The notes: a model not told the origin generated them from the letters alone. Shown: positions 8,629 to 18,685, numbered from the stretch's first letter. The stretch is DNA of 64,000 bases from Gemmatimonadota bacterium (GCA_022826565.1 JAJDUP010000026.1:306742-370741); one strand, 5' to 3'. Numbers and translations are program-made.

Positions 8629-9558
8629 ATGAGCGTGGGGTTGCTCTTTCCCGGCCAGGGGTCCCAGGCGGTGGGCATGGGACGTGCGCTGGCCGAACGC
8701 TTTCCGGTGGCCCGCGAGACATTTGCCGAGGCCGACGACGTGCTCGGATTCGGCCTTTCGCGGCTCGCCTGGGAAGGCCCGTTCGAGGAGCTGACGGCCA
8801 CCCAGAACGCCCAGCCCGCGCTCTACGTCCATTCGGTGGCCGTCTACCGGGTCGCCAGCGGGCGACTGGGCCGTGTGCGGGCAGCGGCGGGACATTCGCT
8901 GGGCGAGCTGTCGGCCTACGGAGCCGCGGGCGTGTACTCCTTTGCGGACGGGTTGCGGGCAGTGCGCCGCCGGGGCGAGCTGATGGCCCGGGCCGACAGG
9001 GGTACCCCGGGCTCGATGGCGGCCGTGCTGGGCCTGGGAGAGCCCGCCATCCAGGAACTCTGCCGCGATGCACGGGACAGGGGAATGACCCTGGTCGCGG
9101 CCAACCTGAATGCCAGGGGACAGGTGGTCGTGAGCGGGGAGGTGGCCGCGATCGAGTGGGCCAAGGGGGCAGCCGGGGAGAAGGGCGCGCGCAGGGTCGT
9201 GGAACTCGCGGTCTCGGCGGCCTTCCACTCGCCTCTGATGGACCCGGCCGCGGACGAGTTTCGCCGGTACCTCGACGGGATTACCTTCCGTCGCCCGGAA
9301 TTCCCGGTCGTGTCGAACGTGACCGCGGAGGCGGCCGCAGATCCCGCGGCAATTCGCGAATTGCTCATTCGGCAACTGGTCTCGCCGGTCAGGTGGATGG
9401 AGTGCATTCAGCGAATGTCCACCCTCGGCGTGGATCGCTTTGTGGAACTCGGCCCGGGGAAGGTGCTGACGGCCCTGAACAGGAGAAACGCAAGGGGCGT
9501 GAGAACGGCCGCCTGCGGGGGCCCGGAATCCATCGACGCCATGGAGACAGACTCATGA
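8629..9558 (+). CDS. fabD: Malonyl-CoA:ACP transacylase
   Basis: FabD loads malonate onto ACP. The protein begins LLFPGQGSQAVGMG, the nucleophilic serine is in AAGHSLGELSAY, and the catalytic His lies in AAFHSPLM. At 309 residues the length is normal. Its stop overlaps the fabG ATG (ATGA, 9555-9558). Confidence 0.96.
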   Translation: MSVGLLFPGQGSQAVGMGRALAERFPVARETFAEADDVLGFGLSRLAWEGPFEELTATQNAQPALYVHSVAVYRVASGRLGRVRAAAGHSLGELSAYGAAGVYSFADGLRAVRRRGELMARADRGTPGSMAAVLGLGEPAIQELCRDARDRGMTLVAANLNARGQVVVSGEVAAIEWAKGAAGEKGARRVVELAVSAAFHSPLMDPAADEFRRYLDGITFRRPEFPVVSNVTAEAAADPAAIRELLIRQLVSPVRWMECIQRMSTLGVDRFVELGPGKVLTALNRRNARGVRTAACGGPESIDAMETDS

Positions 9559-10301
9559 GCAATGCCAGGGAACTGGCCGGAGGTGTCGCGATCGTCACGG
9601 GCGGATCGCGTGGTATCGGGCTGGCGGTATCCGGGTCCCTTGCCCGGGGGGGCGCGCGGATCGCGATCGTGGCCCGCGATGCCGAGAGAGCCGCGGGCGC
9701 GCTGGACGGGCTCGAGGGCGACGGACACGCCGCGTACTCCTGCGACGTCTCCGATTCCCGCGCGTGCAAGAAGACCGTCGCCGCGGTCGAATCGGGACAG
9801 GGGCCGGTGTCGATCCTGGTCAACAACGCGGGCATTACCCGCGACAACATTCTGCTTCGCCTGCGGGATGACGACTGGGCGCAGGTCATCGCGACGAATC
9901 TCGGCGGCAGCTTCAACATGGTCCGTGCCGCCGCGCGCAGGATGATGAAGCGGAGGTCGGGGTCGATCATCAACATCACTTCCGTCATCGGTCTGATGGG
10001 CAACGCGGGGCAGGCGAACTACGCCGCCTCCAAGGCCGGACTCCACGGCCTCACCAAGTCCGTCGCCAAGGAGTTCGCCTCGCGCAACATCCGTTGCAAT
10101 GCGGTGGCGCCCGGGTTCATCCGGACGGACATGACCGCGGATCTCGACGAGTCCGTCGTGGACGCGTTGAAAGAGAGAATCCCTCTTGCGCGCCTGGGAG
10201 AGCCTGACGATGTAGCCGGGGTCGTTCGGTTCCTTGCGGGACCGGAGGCGCGTTACATTACAGGCCAGATCATAACGGTGGACGGCGGCATGGTGATGTA
10301 G
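9555..10301 (+). CDS. fabG: 3-oxoacyl-ACP reductase
   Basis: FabG is the NADPH-dependent reductase of the elongation cycle. It has the TGGSRGIG cofactor loop, the NNAG motif, and the catalytic YAASK with the preceding serine in INITSVIG. The ATG at 9555 gives the expected 248 residues. A longer in-frame reading into fabD is not supported. The C-terminus ends in [14 protein letters not shown], as expected for the family. Confidence 0.96.
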   Translation: MSNARELAGGVAIVTGGSRGIGLAVSGSLARGGARIAIVARDAERAAGALDGLEGDGHAAYSCDVSDSRACKKTVAAVESGQGPVSILVNNAGITRDNILLRLRDDDWAQVIATNLGGSFNMVRAAARRMMKRRSGSIINITSVIGLMGNAGQANYAASKAGLHGLTKSVAKEFASRNIRCNAVAPGFIRTDMTADLDESVVDALKERIPLARLGEPDDVAGVVRFLAGPEARYITGQIITVDGGMVM

Positions 10302-10392
10302 CCATCCGTACCCGCGGCGAAGACCGCCGCCCAGCGGCGGGATACCGCATTCAGAGCACCCACAGCACTATCCAGCTACGGAGAACACGAGC

Positions 10393-10632
10393 ATGTCCGA
10401 CAGCGTGGCAGCCAAGGTCAAGGAAATCATAGTAGACGAACTCGGTGTCGAAGCCGACAAGGTCAACACCGATGCGTCGTTCGTCGATGACCTCGGCGCC
10501 GATTCCCTCGATACGGTCGAGTTGATCATGGCATTCGAAGAGGAGTTCGAAATCGATATCCCGGACGAGGATGCCGAGCAGATGCGGACGGTGGGGGACG
10601 CCGTGGCCTACATCGACGAACGGGCCCAATAG
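10393..10632 (+). CDS. acpP: Acyl carrier protein
   Basis: This 79-residue acidic protein carries the growing acyl chain on a phosphopantetheine arm attached to the serine in [17 protein letters not shown] ribosome-binding site sits about 11 bp before the ATG. The upstream gap of 91 bp may hold a separate promoter, which would suit its high demand, but I see no clear box. Confidence 0.97.
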   Translation: MSDSVAAKVKEIIVDELGVEADKVNTDASFVDDLGADSLDTVELIMAFEEEFEIDIPDEDAEQMRTVGDAVAYIDERAQ

Positions 10633-10683
10633 CCCACTGGTCCCAGGCGCCATACGAGTGGCATCGATCGCTCCGCCAGCACC

Positions 10684-11946
10684 ATGAGTCTACACGGGAA
10701 GAGGCGTCGCGTCGCCGTTACCGGGATGGGGATGATCACGCCCATCGGGCTCGACCTGGATTCGAGCTGGTCGGCGCTGCTGGGCGGTACCCCGGGGGGT
10801 GGGACCATCACCCACTTCGATCCGGAAGGCTTCACCACCCGGATCGCGTGCGAGGTGAAGGGCTTCGATCCCCTGAGCCACATGGGCCGGAAGGAAGCCA
10901 GGCGCTACGACCGGTTCGGGCAACTGGCGATTGCGTCCGCCGCCGAAGCGATGGAGTCGGCGGGTCTCTCAGGACCGCCACCTGGTCTGTCCGCGGATCG
11001 ATTCGGCGTGATCATCGGCAGCGGGGTAGGCGGTATTGCCACACTGGAAGCGAATTGCAACACGCTGTTCACCAAGGGGCCACGCCGGGTCAGCCCGTTC
11101 TTCATCCCGATGTTCATCCCGGACATCGCGTCCGGGATCGTTTCGATCCGATATGGACTGCGTGGACCCAACTACGCCACCGTTTCGGCGTGCGCCTCAA
11201 GTGCTCATGCAATCGGCGACGCCATGAGGTTCATCGAGCGCGGGGACGCCGACATCATGCTGGCAGGCGGGACGGAGGCCGCGATCACGCCGATTTCAGT
11301 GGCCGGTTTCGCCTCGATGAAGGCCATGTCCACGCGCAACGACGATCCCGCGGGTGCCAGCCGTCCTTTCGACGCGACTCGCGACGGCTTTGTGATCGGA
11401 GAGGGGGCGGGTTGCTTCGTCCTCGAAGAGATGGAGTGCGCCCGGGCGAGGGGTGCCGAGATCCTGGCCGAGGTGGCCGGTTTCGGCGCTTCCGGAGACG
11501 CCTACCACATTACGGCACAGCCCCCGGAGGCGGAGGGGGCCCGCTACGCGATGCGCGTGGCGCTCGACGATGCGGGCGTGGCGCCGGAAGATGTCGACTA
11601 CATCAATGCCCACGGCACCTCCACCCCACAGAACGACAGGACCGAGACCTTCGCCGTCAAGGCCCTGCTGGGTGCGCACGCCTACGACATCGTCGTGGGG
11701 TCTACCAAGTCCATGACCGGACACCTCCTCGGCGCAGCCGGAGGCGTGGAGGCCGTGATCTGTGCGATGGCCTGCCGGACGGGCCGCATACCGCCGACCA
11801 TCAATTTCGCCCACCGGGACGACGAGTGTGACCTGGAGTACGCCCACGGCGGCATGATCGAGCGGCCGGTCGACGTGGCGCTCAGCAATTCGTTCGGTTT
11901 CGGCGGCCACAATGCCACTCTCGTGATCCGCAAGTACGAGGAGTAG
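10684..11946 (+). CDS. fabF: Beta-ketoacyl-ACP synthase II
   Basis: FabF extends acyl chains by condensing acyl-ACP with malonyl-ACP. The catalytic Cys is in ATVSACASSAHA, and the two histidines are in NAHGTSTPQND and KSMTGHLLGAAGG. It ends NSFGFGGHNATLVI as expected. At 420 residues it is the usual length. ispF starts right after the stop. Confidence 0.96.
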   Translation: MSLHGKRRRVAVTGMGMITPIGLDLDSSWSALLGGTPGGGTITHFDPEGFTTRIACEVKGFDPLSHMGRKEARRYDRFGQLAIASAAEAMESAGLSGPPPGLSADRFGVIIGSGVGGIATLEANCNTLFTKGPRRVSPFFIPMFIPDIASGIVSIRYGLRGPNYATVSACASSAHAIGDAMRFIERGDADIMLAGGTEAAITPISVAGFASMKAMSTRNDDPAGASRPFDATRDGFVIGEGAGCFVLEEMECARARGAEILAEVAGFGASGDAYHITAQPPEAEGARYAMRVALDDAGVAPEDVDYINAHGTSTPQNDRTETFAVKALLGAHAYDIVVGSTKSMTGHLLGAAGGVEAVICAMACRTGRIPPTINFAHRDDECDLEYAHGGMIERPVDVALSNSFGFGGHNATLVIRKYEE

Positions 11947-11952
11947 GTGGCC

Positions 11953-12441
11953 ATGCCCGGGATCCGGGTGGGGACAGGGTACGACTCCCACCGCTTCGAT
12001 CCCGGCAGGCCCTTGCTGTTGGCCGGGGTGCACTTCCCGGGCAGCCCCGGCCTGAAGGGATTCTCGGACGGCGATGCGGTCGCGCATGCGGTGATCGACG
12101 CCCTGCTTGGAGCGGCGTGCCTGGGCGACATCGGCACGCACTTTCCCCCGGGTGACGAGAGGTGGCGGGGCGCCGACTCGATGAGGTTGCTGTCGCGCGC
12201 GGCGGCAATGCTGCGCGATGCGGGATGGCGAATCGGCAATGTGGACGTCACGGTGATCTGCGAAGAGCCGCGCATCGGCCCCCGTGCCGCCGAGATGCGG
12301 GCCGGGCTGGCGGGGCGCATGGGAGTGCAAGCCGGAGCGGTATCGGTGAAGGGTAAGAGCAACGAAGGACTGGGCTGGATCGGCCGGGGCGAGGGGATCG
12401 CCGTGCAGGCCGCGGCGACGGTGGCGCGCGCCGCGCGTTGA
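11953..12441 (+). CDS. ispF: 2-C-methyl-D-erythritol 2,4-cyclodiphosphate synthase
   Basis: IspF makes the cyclic diphosphate of the MEP isoprenoid pathway. It shows RVGTGYDSHRF with the metal-binding Asp and His, the GFSDGDAVAHAVIDALLGA segment, and the C-terminal KGKSNEGLGWIGRGEGI. The ATG at 11953 gives 162 residues. A GTG at 11947, directly after the fabF stop, is equally possible and adds two residues. Many bacteria have rnc after fabF; here ispF takes that place. Confidence 0.94.
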   Translation: MPGIRVGTGYDSHRFDPGRPLLLAGVHFPGSPGLKGFSDGDAVAHAVIDALLGAACLGDIGTHFPPGDERWRGADSMRLLSRAAAMLRDAGWRIGNVDVTVICEEPRIGPRAAEMRAGLAGRMGVQAGAVSVKGKSNEGLGWIGRGEGIAVQAAATVARAAR

Positions 12442-12459
12442 CGGAAGCGCAGGACGATC

Positions 12460-13074
12460 GTGGAAGAAGCCCTCGACCTGTTGACCGGGCTGCCCCCCGC
12501 CCTCATCTACGTTGTCCTGGCGGCCGGTGCGGTGGTCGAGAACATTCTCCCGGTCGTTCCCGCCGATACCTTCATCCTGGCCGGCGGCTTCATTGCGGGT
12601 CTGGGCACGGTGCGGCCGGTTCCGGTCTTCCTTGTCGTCTGGACCTTCAACGTCGGGGCCGCCGTGGGCGTCTACGCGCTGGGACGCCGGTATGGCCGTG
12701 CGTTCTTTCGCTCGGGTGCGGGACGGCGACTGATGTCCGCCCGGCGGATGCAGAGGATGGAGGCTTTCTACCGGCGCTGGGGGATCGCTGCCATCTTCCT
12801 CGCCCGCTTTCTGCCGGGCTTTCGCGCGCTGGTGCCGGTCTTTGCGGGGGTGGCGGACCTCGGGGCGCTTCGCGTCGTCGCGCCTCTCCTGGCGGCTTCC
12901 GCCATCTGGTACGGCGGGCTGGTCAGACTGGGCTACCTGGCGGGCGAGAACATCGAAGCGGTGGTGGAGACCATCGCGCGGACGAACCAGTGGCTGCTGG
13001 GCGCCTCTCTGGCCGTCGCCATCCTGCTGGCGGCGGTCTGGTGGCGCCGAAGGGAGCGGAACGGTGTCCCGTGA
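12460..13074 (+). CDS. DedA-family membrane protein
   Basis: DedA proteins are integral membrane proteins linked to lipid-carrier recycling and membrane homeostasis. This 204-residue protein has several hydrophobic segments and the family motifs ENILPVVPADTFILAGG and ARFLPGFRALVPVFAG, with the conserved charged residues of the re-entrant loops. It uses a GTG start. Its end overlaps xerD by 11 bp. The exact substrate is unknown. Confidence 0.88.
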   Translation: MEEALDLLTGLPPALIYVVLAAGAVVENILPVVPADTFILAGGFIAGLGTVRPVPVFLVVWTFNVGAAVGVYALGRRYGRAFFRSGAGRRLMSARRMQRMEAFYRRWGIAAIFLARFLPGFRALVPVFAGVADLGALRVVAPLLAASAIWYGGLVRLGYLAGENIEAVVETIARTNQWLLGASLAVAILLAAVWWRRRERNGVP

Positions 13075-13990
13075 ATCGACGGAGCGGGCACTGGAACGCC
13101 GCTTTCACATCGAGCCCTTTCTCGACTTCCTGGCTCTGGAGCGAGGCCTCAGGCCGCGCAGTTGCAGCGCCTACCGGGGTGACCTGGTGCGGTTCGTGTC
13201 CTACCTCGCGGAGGATGGTGCCGCCCGCGGCCCGGCCGGGGTAGACCACGTGGTCCTTCGCGACTACGTAGCTCATCTGCATCGGGAGGGCATGGCCCCC
13301 GGGTCCATCCGGAGGGCACAGTCCGCTCTGCGTGCCTATTTCGGGTTCCTGGACGGCGAAGGCATAGTGACCGGGAATCCGGCCGACCGGATGGAGCGTC
13401 CCGCCGCCGCGAAGAAGCTGCCCGAGTTCCTCAGTCAGGACGAAGCGGCGCGCCTGGTCGAGGCCGTCGATCCGGATTCTCCCGTCTATTGGCGGGACCG
13501 GGCCGCGCTGGAACTCCTCTACGCCACCGGCGTGCGGGTCAGCGAGCTGACCGGAATGGGCCTCGCCGACCTGGACCTCGAACACGCCACCTGCCTGGTC
13601 TTCGGCAAGGGCGGCAAGGAGCGCCTGGTGCCGGTCGGATCCACCGCCGTGGAGGTGGTGGAGCGTTATCTGCGGTCGGTCCGTCCGGCGCTGGATCGCG
13701 GCAGGGGGAAGGGGATCCTTCTGCTCAACCAGCGCGGGACGCCGCTCAGCCGCATGTCCGTGTGGACCGTTGTGTCGCGGGCTGCCGAGCGGGCCGGGAT
13801 CGGACGCCGGATCTCGCCCCACACGCTGCGCCACAGCTGCGCCACCCACCTCCTGGAGGGCGGCGCGGATCTCATCGTCGTCCAGGAGTTGCTCGGACAC
13901 GCGGATATCTCGACGACGCAGATATACACGCACCTCGACCGCGAATACCTGAGGCGGACCCACCGGCGCTACCACCCAAGGAGCCGCTGA
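13064..13990 (+). CDS. xerD: Tyrosine recombinase XerD/XerC
   Basis: Site-specific recombinase that resolves chromosome dimers at dif. The N-terminal SAM-like domain (about 10-100) is followed by the catalytic domain. All six catalytic residues are visible: Arg158 (ATGVRVSELTG), Lys182 (FGKGGKER), His253 and Arg256 (SPHTLRHSCATHL), His279 (LLGHADIS) and Tyr288 (TQIYTHL). The GTG at 13064 gives 308 residues, the family length; a longer in-frame extension upstream reads out of dedA and is not plausible. I cannot separate XerC from XerD by eye. It sits in a housekeeping operon, so it is the host enzyme. Two dif-like sites lie 28 kb away in this window, flanking the capsid element. Confidence 0.92.
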   Translation: MSRESTERALERRFHIEPFLDFLALERGLRPRSCSAYRGDLVRFVSYLAEDGAARGPAGVDHVVLRDYVAHLHREGMAPGSIRRAQSALRAYFGFLDGEGIVTGNPADRMERPAAAKKLPEFLSQDEAARLVEAVDPDSPVYWRDRAALELLYATGVRVSELTGMGLADLDLEHATCLVFGKGGKERLVPVGSTAVEVVERYLRSVRPALDRGRGKGILLLNQRGTPLSRMSVWTVVSRAAERAGIGRRISPHTLRHSCATHLLEGGADLIVVQELLGHADISTTQIYTHLDREYLRRTHRRYHPRSR

Positions 13991-14041
13991 GGAAGCTCGT
14001 GCGGCTCCCCGGACACGCCCGGAGCGTCCCGGCCCGCAACG

Positions 14042-15640
14042 CTACCGGGTCGGTGGCGCTTCCGCCCTGGCCTCCTCAACCAGAACAAACAGCTCGGCCG
14101 GCGTATTCGCGGTGCGAGCGAGGCGTATGGCTTCGGCCAGGGCCTCGTCTCGTTCGGCTTGCACCATCAGCCGCAGGGCAGGGGCGTCCGCCCGGTACAG
14201 GTAGTGCAGCTGCGCCTGTCGATCGAGGTAGGCTCTCGCCACGGGGTCCCCGACGATGTCGGCGTCCATGCCCGCCTCGATGAGCCCGGCGGCCAGTTCA
14301 TCGAAGGTGGATGAAGGCAGCCGTTCGACCTTCCCCTCGGCCAACGCCTTCTTGGCCAGGTCGAAGGCGAATTCCTGAATCTGCGCTCCATAGGGGACCT
14401 GGGACTCGTTCGCGTTTCGCAGGAGCCGCATTTCCTCTTCCTTCAGCTGCGAGGCCACCTCGAGGTCGGGGAAGACACCTCCCGCCGTGGGCAGCTCGCG
14501 GCCGGCCGCGGTCACCACCGGGGCGGCGGCGAACTCGTCGTCGGGCTTGAGCGAGCCGTCGCGGTGCCGGGCGCGGTTCAGCGAACGGCCGAGCGGCGTG
14601 TACCACGATCCCGTCGTGATGCTGATCTGTCGGCCCGCCGGGAGAGGGAAGTGGGTCTGCACGGCGCCCTTGCCGAAGGTGCGGGTGCCGAGCACCACGG
14701 CGCGGTCATTGTCCTGAAGCGCCCCGGAGATGATTTCGGCGGCCGATGCCGTGAACCCGTCCACCAGGATGATGATCGGCGTCTCGGGCAGCCGCGCCCG
14801 GCTCTGTGCCTTCCACTGCTGATTCGAGACGACACCGGTCGGCCCCCTCGAGTCCACACTCGCCAGCTTCTCTCCCGGGGCCAGCAGCATGTCGACCACG
14901 CGCAGCGACTCCTCGAGGTAGCCTCCCGGGTTTCCGCGCAGGTCCAGGATCAGGGCGCGCGCATCGCCGTATTCCATCAGTGCTGCATCGAGTTCTTCGG
15001 CCACGCCGCGTGCGATCCGGTCGATCCTGAAGTGGGCGATGCCATCTTCCAGCCAGGTCGCGGCGACGGCTTCAACATGTACGTTGTCGCGAACGATTGA
15101 GAACGGGATCGACTCGGTGAAGCCGTCGCGTGCCACCCGGATCCGGACCGTGGACCCGGGTTCGCCGCGGATGGAGTCCCGGGCCTGATCCAGCGTCCAG
15201 TCGCGCGAATCATGGCCCTCGACCCACACGATCTGGTCGCCGACCAGCACTCCGGCTCCCTCCGCGGGAGTGTCCCTGAAGACCGCAGTAATGGTCACCC
15301 GGGCATCGAGAAGTGTGATCTGTACACCAATCCCCGCGTAGTTCCCGGTGTTGGTCTCCTGGAAGCGGCCGTACTCGTCCGGCGTGAAGATCGTGGCGTA
15401 CGGATCGTCCAGTTGCTCGAGCAGCCCTTCGAGGGCGCGATCCCACAGCGCGGAATCGGCGAGCGCCGAGGTGTGGTAGCGGGCGATGGTGGACAGCGCC
15501 TGCAGGAAGACCTGGGCCCCGTCGGAGTCCAGATCGAGGTTGTCGCCGCGGGCCGGCGGACGGGCATTCTGACCGGCGAGGGGCGCGGTCCACAGGACCA
15601 GAAACGCCGCAAGCGCGGCCAGGGAAGAGTATCTTCGCAT
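14042..15640 (-). CDS. S41-family C-terminal processing peptidase, secreted
   Basis: This 532-residue CtpA-like protease begins with a signal peptide ending near APLAGQ. A PDZ domain follows (about 95-185, with the GIGVQI loop). The S41 catalytic core has the ALILDLRGNPGG substrate groove, the nucleophile in DGFTASAAEI and the general-base lysine in TFGKGAVQTH. The C-terminal ~130 residues are helical and unassigned. It is convergent with xerD and divergent from NAD+ synthetase. The substrate is unknown; it acts in the periplasm. Confidence 0.93.
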   Translation of the reverse strand: MRRYSSLAALAAFLVLWTAPLAGQNARPPARGDNLDLDSDGAQVFLQALSTIARYHTSALADSALWDRALEGLLEQLDDPYATIFTPDEYGRFQETNTGNYAGIGVQITLLDARVTITAVFRDTPAEGAGVLVGDQIVWVEGHDSRDWTLDQARDSIRGEPGSTVRIRVARDGFTESIPFSIVRDNVHVEAVAATWLEDGIAHFRIDRIARGVAEELDAALMEYGDARALILDLRGNPGGYLEESLRVVDMLLAPGEKLASVDSRGPTGVVSNQQWKAQSRARLPETPIIILVDGFTASAAEIISGALQDNDRAVVLGTRTFGKGAVQTHFPLPAGRQISITTGSWYTPLGRSLNRARHRDGSLKPDDEFAAAPVVTAAGRELPTAGGVFPDLEVASQLKEEEMRLLRNANESQVPYGAQIQEFAFDLAKKALAEGKVERLPSSTFDELAAGLIEAGMDADIVGDPVARAYLDRQAQLHYLYRADAPALRLMVQAERDEALAEAIRLARTANTPAELFVLVEEARAEAPPTR

Positions 15641-15750
15641 GGAATCGTGTTCTTTCAGTGTTGCAGAATCCCCATAGATTATGGCGCGGAGTCCGGTCCG
15701 GGGGCCACCCCCGGGGTCGCTTCGACCCTGTCACGAAGACGGAGAACCAC

Positions 15751-17568
15751 ATGGGCAACAGCCAGTCCCTTCGTGTCGCGCTGTGTCAGGTCAAGCCGAG
15801 AAAGGGCGCGGTACAGGCCAATGCGGCCCTCGTTCGCGAGGCGCTCCCGGCCGGCGCGGACGTCGCCGTCTTCCCTGAAACGGTCCTGTCGGGGTACTTC
15901 GTCGAAGGAGCGGCACACGAGGTCGCGCTCTCCCGCGGCCGGCTTGTCCAACTGCTGGGGAGTCCCCCGGAGGGCCGCCGCTGCGATGTCGCGATCGGGT
16001 TCTACGAGCGGGGACGCAGGGGCGTCTACAACAGCCTCGCCTACCTTGCTCCGGCCGGAAGCCGGTACGAGATCGTACACGTCCACCGCAAGGTATTTCT
16101 CCCGACCTACGGCCTCTTCGAGGAGGGCCGGTTCATCGAGCCCGGCAGGGAGGTCCGCGCCTTCGACACCCGATTCGGACGGATGGGCATGCTGATCTGC
16201 GAGGATCTGTGGCACTCCATGACGGCGTCGGTGCTCGCCCTCGACGGCGCCGAACTGATCCTGAGCGGCTGTGCGTCGCCGGCGCGAGGGTTCAGCCGGG
16301 CGACGCCGCGTCCCGCCAACCTGGACGAGTGGGACCGGATCGCGGCGCGGGCGGCCAAGGAGCACGGCGTGTTCGTGATGGTCTCGCAGCTCGCGGGCTC
16401 GGAGGGCGGGAAGCTGTTCCCGGGAGGATCGTCGGCCTGGGCCGCGGATGGAACGCTCCTTGAGCGCGCGCCGCTCTTTGCGGAAGCGTGCATCATCATC
16501 CCCGTCGATTTCGACGAGATCCTTCGCGTGCGGACCGAGTCGCCCTTCCTCGCGGACCTCAGTACCGCGCTCCCCCGGCTGCGCAGATCGCTGGACCGCG
16601 CCTGGATGGGTGACCGGTCCCCCGCCACGGCCGGCAGGAACAGGCTGACAATGGGCAGGCACGACCCCCAGGCCGGCGACGGCGTCCCCCCGGATCCTGC
16701 GCCTGTCCGGGTGCGCAAGGGCCCGGCCAACCGCCCCGATGCCTCCGACCGGGAAATGCTGGCGATCGACACCGAGCTCGTCGAAGCGGCTCTGATCGAG
16801 TTCATTCGCGAAGAGGTCACCCGCCAGCGCGGATTCAAACGGGTCGTGATCGGGGTGTCGGGGGGCGTGGATTCGGCCGTGTCACTCTTCCTCGCGTGCC
16901 GGGCACTGGGCCCCGGCAACGTGTTCGGATTCCGGCTCCCCTACGCGACATCGAGCCCGGACAGCCTCGAGCACGCCCGCCTGGCGATCACGGCCTGCGG
17001 GGCAGAGGAGCGCACGGTGTCGATCACCGAGGCGGTGGACGGGTATGTCGAAGCGCATGAGCCGGATGTCAGCGCGCTGCGCCGGGGCAATCTGGCGGCG
17101 AGGCTGCGTTCGGTCGTGCTCTTCGACCAGTCCGCCAAGCTGGAGGCGCTGCCCCTCGGAACCGGCAACAAGAGCGAGCGGTTGCTGGGGTACTACACCT
17201 GGCACGCGGACGATTCTCCGCCGATCAACCCGCTGGGGGACCTCTTCAAGACGCAGGTCTGGCAGCTGGCCCGGCACCTGGGGGTGCCCACCGAAATCGT
17301 CGACAAGCCGGCCAGCGCCGACCTGATCAGGGGCGTACACGACGAAGACGAGCTTGGGATATCGTATCACCGGGCCGATCCGATCCTCCACTGGCTGCTC
17401 AAGGGACACGATGTCGATTCGCTCGAGCGCCTGGGGTTCGACCGGGAAGAAGCCGGGATCGTGTGGCACCGCCTGTCCTCGACGCACTGGAAGCGTCAGC
17501 TGCCCACAGTGGCGCTGCTGTCGGACAGCGCGATCGGTGCGTCGTACCTGAGGCCGGTGGACTACTAG
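15751..17568 (+). CDS. nadE: Glutamine-dependent NAD+ synthetase
   Basis: Final step of NAD synthesis, amidating NaAD with ammonia from glutamine. The N-terminal nitrilase-type glutaminase (about 1-290) has its triad in FPETVLSGYF, VHRKVFLPTYG and LICEDLWHS. The C-terminal synthetase domain (about 335-605) has the PP-loop GVSGGVDSAVSLF and the GTGNKSERLLGYYT loop. The ATG at 15751 matches the family start; an in-frame extension to 15658 does not. The stop overlaps the stop of the convergent neighbour by 2 bp. Confidence 0.95.
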   Translation: MGNSQSLRVALCQVKPRKGAVQANAALVREALPAGADVAVFPETVLSGYFVEGAAHEVALSRGRLVQLLGSPPEGRRCDVAIGFYERGRRGVYNSLAYLAPAGSRYEIVHVHRKVFLPTYGLFEEGRFIEPGREVRAFDTRFGRMGMLICEDLWHSMTASVLALDGAELILSGCASPARGFSRATPRPANLDEWDRIAARAAKEHGVFVMVSQLAGSEGGKLFPGGSSAWAADGTLLERAPLFAEACIIIPVDFDEILRVRTESPFLADLSTALPRLRRSLDRAWMGDRSPATAGRNRLTMGRHDPQAGDGVPPDPAPVRVRKGPANRPDASDREMLAIDTELVEAALIEFIREEVTRQRGFKRVVIGVSGGVDSAVSLFLACRALGPGNVFGFRLPYATSSPDSLEHARLAITACGAEERTVSITEAVDGYVEAHEPDVSALRRGNLAARLRSVVLFDQSAKLEALPLGTGNKSERLLGYYTWHADDSPPINPLGDLFKTQVWQLARHLGVPTEIVDKPASADLIRGVHDEDELGISYHRADPILHWLLKGHDVDSLERLGFDREEAGIVWHRLSSTHWKRQLPTVALLSDSAIGASYLRPVDY

Positions 17569-18677
17569 CTGGCGCCGGGCCCCTCTCGGGGCTCACGCGA
17601 GTCCTGCAGCTCGGCGCTCCAGCGGCCGGACGGCTCCTCCGCCGATTCGACCTCGTCCCCTCCCGATACGGGGAGCGCGCAAGGTGGAGGACCGGGCGTC
17701 AACTCGCTGTCGATGATGCTCGCAAGCTCCTCTTCCCGCCGCCAGTGAGCCTCCAGCTCCGCGACCTCCATCGACAGGAGCAGCTGCTCGTGGTGCTCGT
17801 GGACCGCGATCTCGAGCGCCACCTGTCCGGTATCGCTGAGCTCGCCGAGGGCCGTGCCGGTTCCGAGCATCTTCGCGGGGAGCCGTTCGGTCCCGCCCGC
17901 GTAATCGATGAGCTTGACCGCGCTTTCGACCCTCTGCTCGGAGGAGCCGGCGAAGTGATGGTAGGCCAGAACCTTGCGCAGCACGCGGTCGCCTTCGTGC
18001 CCGCCCAGCCGCTGGCCGGCGTCGTCGCGGCCGGTGCAGGAGCCGCAGGTGACGATCACACCCGGCGGCCCCTCGTCCGCGGTGATCAGCAGGCGCTCGC
18101 GTTCCTTGTACCTGACCCTCCCGATCCGGCGGCCGCAGCGCACGCAGCGGCCCTCGCCGCGCCACACCGTGCCCCCGAACCGCCACCAGCGCGCCCCGCG
18201 GGTCACCACCCTCGGGGTGTGCCTCCAGATCAGCCACGCGCCGACGAAGCTGATGCCCCCCGTGGCGGCCGACCCGGCGATCAGCCCCGCAGCCCCGGCC
18301 GCGGCCGCCGCGGTGAGCTTGCGGTACTGCTCCCGCCTCTCCCGGAATTCCCGTCCGTACCGCCACCAGGCCTCCTCCCTCAACCCCGCCCGTCCCACGC
18401 GAACGACCTCCAGGGGCCCGGCGCGCAGCAGCGCCACGTTGTCGGTGCTCGACAGCAGGCGTGCCCTGTCCACGACGACCTTCTCGAGCTCCTCCAGCGC
18501 CTCCCAGCGCGATTCCATCGGCAGCAGCGACCACCGCTTGCACGACCGGCACACCTGCCACAGCCGCCCCTTGAGCGGGTCGTAGGCCACCCTTCGTCCT
18601 CTGCCGAGGTGCTCCAGCGTGTCGTTCGGTCTGAAGTCGGTGCCGCAGACCAGGCAGGTGCGGTACATGTCGGTCAT
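17565..18677 (-). CDS. Unrecognised zinc-ribbon membrane protein
   Basis: I do not recognise this 370-residue protein. It starts with a CLVCGTDF...CRSCKRW pair of CxxC motifs (residues ~8-46), typical of a zinc ribbon. A second set, CVRCGRRIG and CGSCTG, lies at about 178-215. Between them is one strong hydrophobic stretch (about 124-152). The C-terminal ~150 residues are charged and partly helical, with an acidic, proline-containing tail. A perfect TATAAT lies 8 bp upstream of the ATG, pointing to a leaderless transcript. It is convergent with nadE. Function unknown. Confidence 0.75.
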   Translation of the reverse strand: MTDMYRTCLVCGTDFRPNDTLEHLGRGRRVAYDPLKGRLWQVCRSCKRWSLLPMESRWEALEELEKVVVDRARLLSSTDNVALLRAGPLEVVRVGRAGLREEAWWRYGREFRERREQYRKLTAAAAAGAAGLIAGSAATGGISFVGAWLIWRHTPRVVTRGARWWRFGGTVWRGEGRCVRCGRRIGRVRYKERERLLITADEGPPGVIVTCGSCTGRDDAGQRLGGHEGDRVLRKVLAYHHFAGSSEQRVESAVKLIDYAGGTERLPAKMLGTGTALGELSDTGQVALEIAVHEHHEQLLLSMEVAELEAHWRREEELASIIDSELTPGPPPCALPVSGGDEVESAEEPSGRWSAELQDSREPREGPGAS

Positions 18678-18685
18678 GATGAGCT

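Noticed and set aside
13064-13990. The tyrosine recombinase as the integrase of element 1 or island 2
   Set aside because: It lies 28 kb away inside the lipid/dedA housekeeping operon and has XerC/D length and motifs, so it is the host enzyme.
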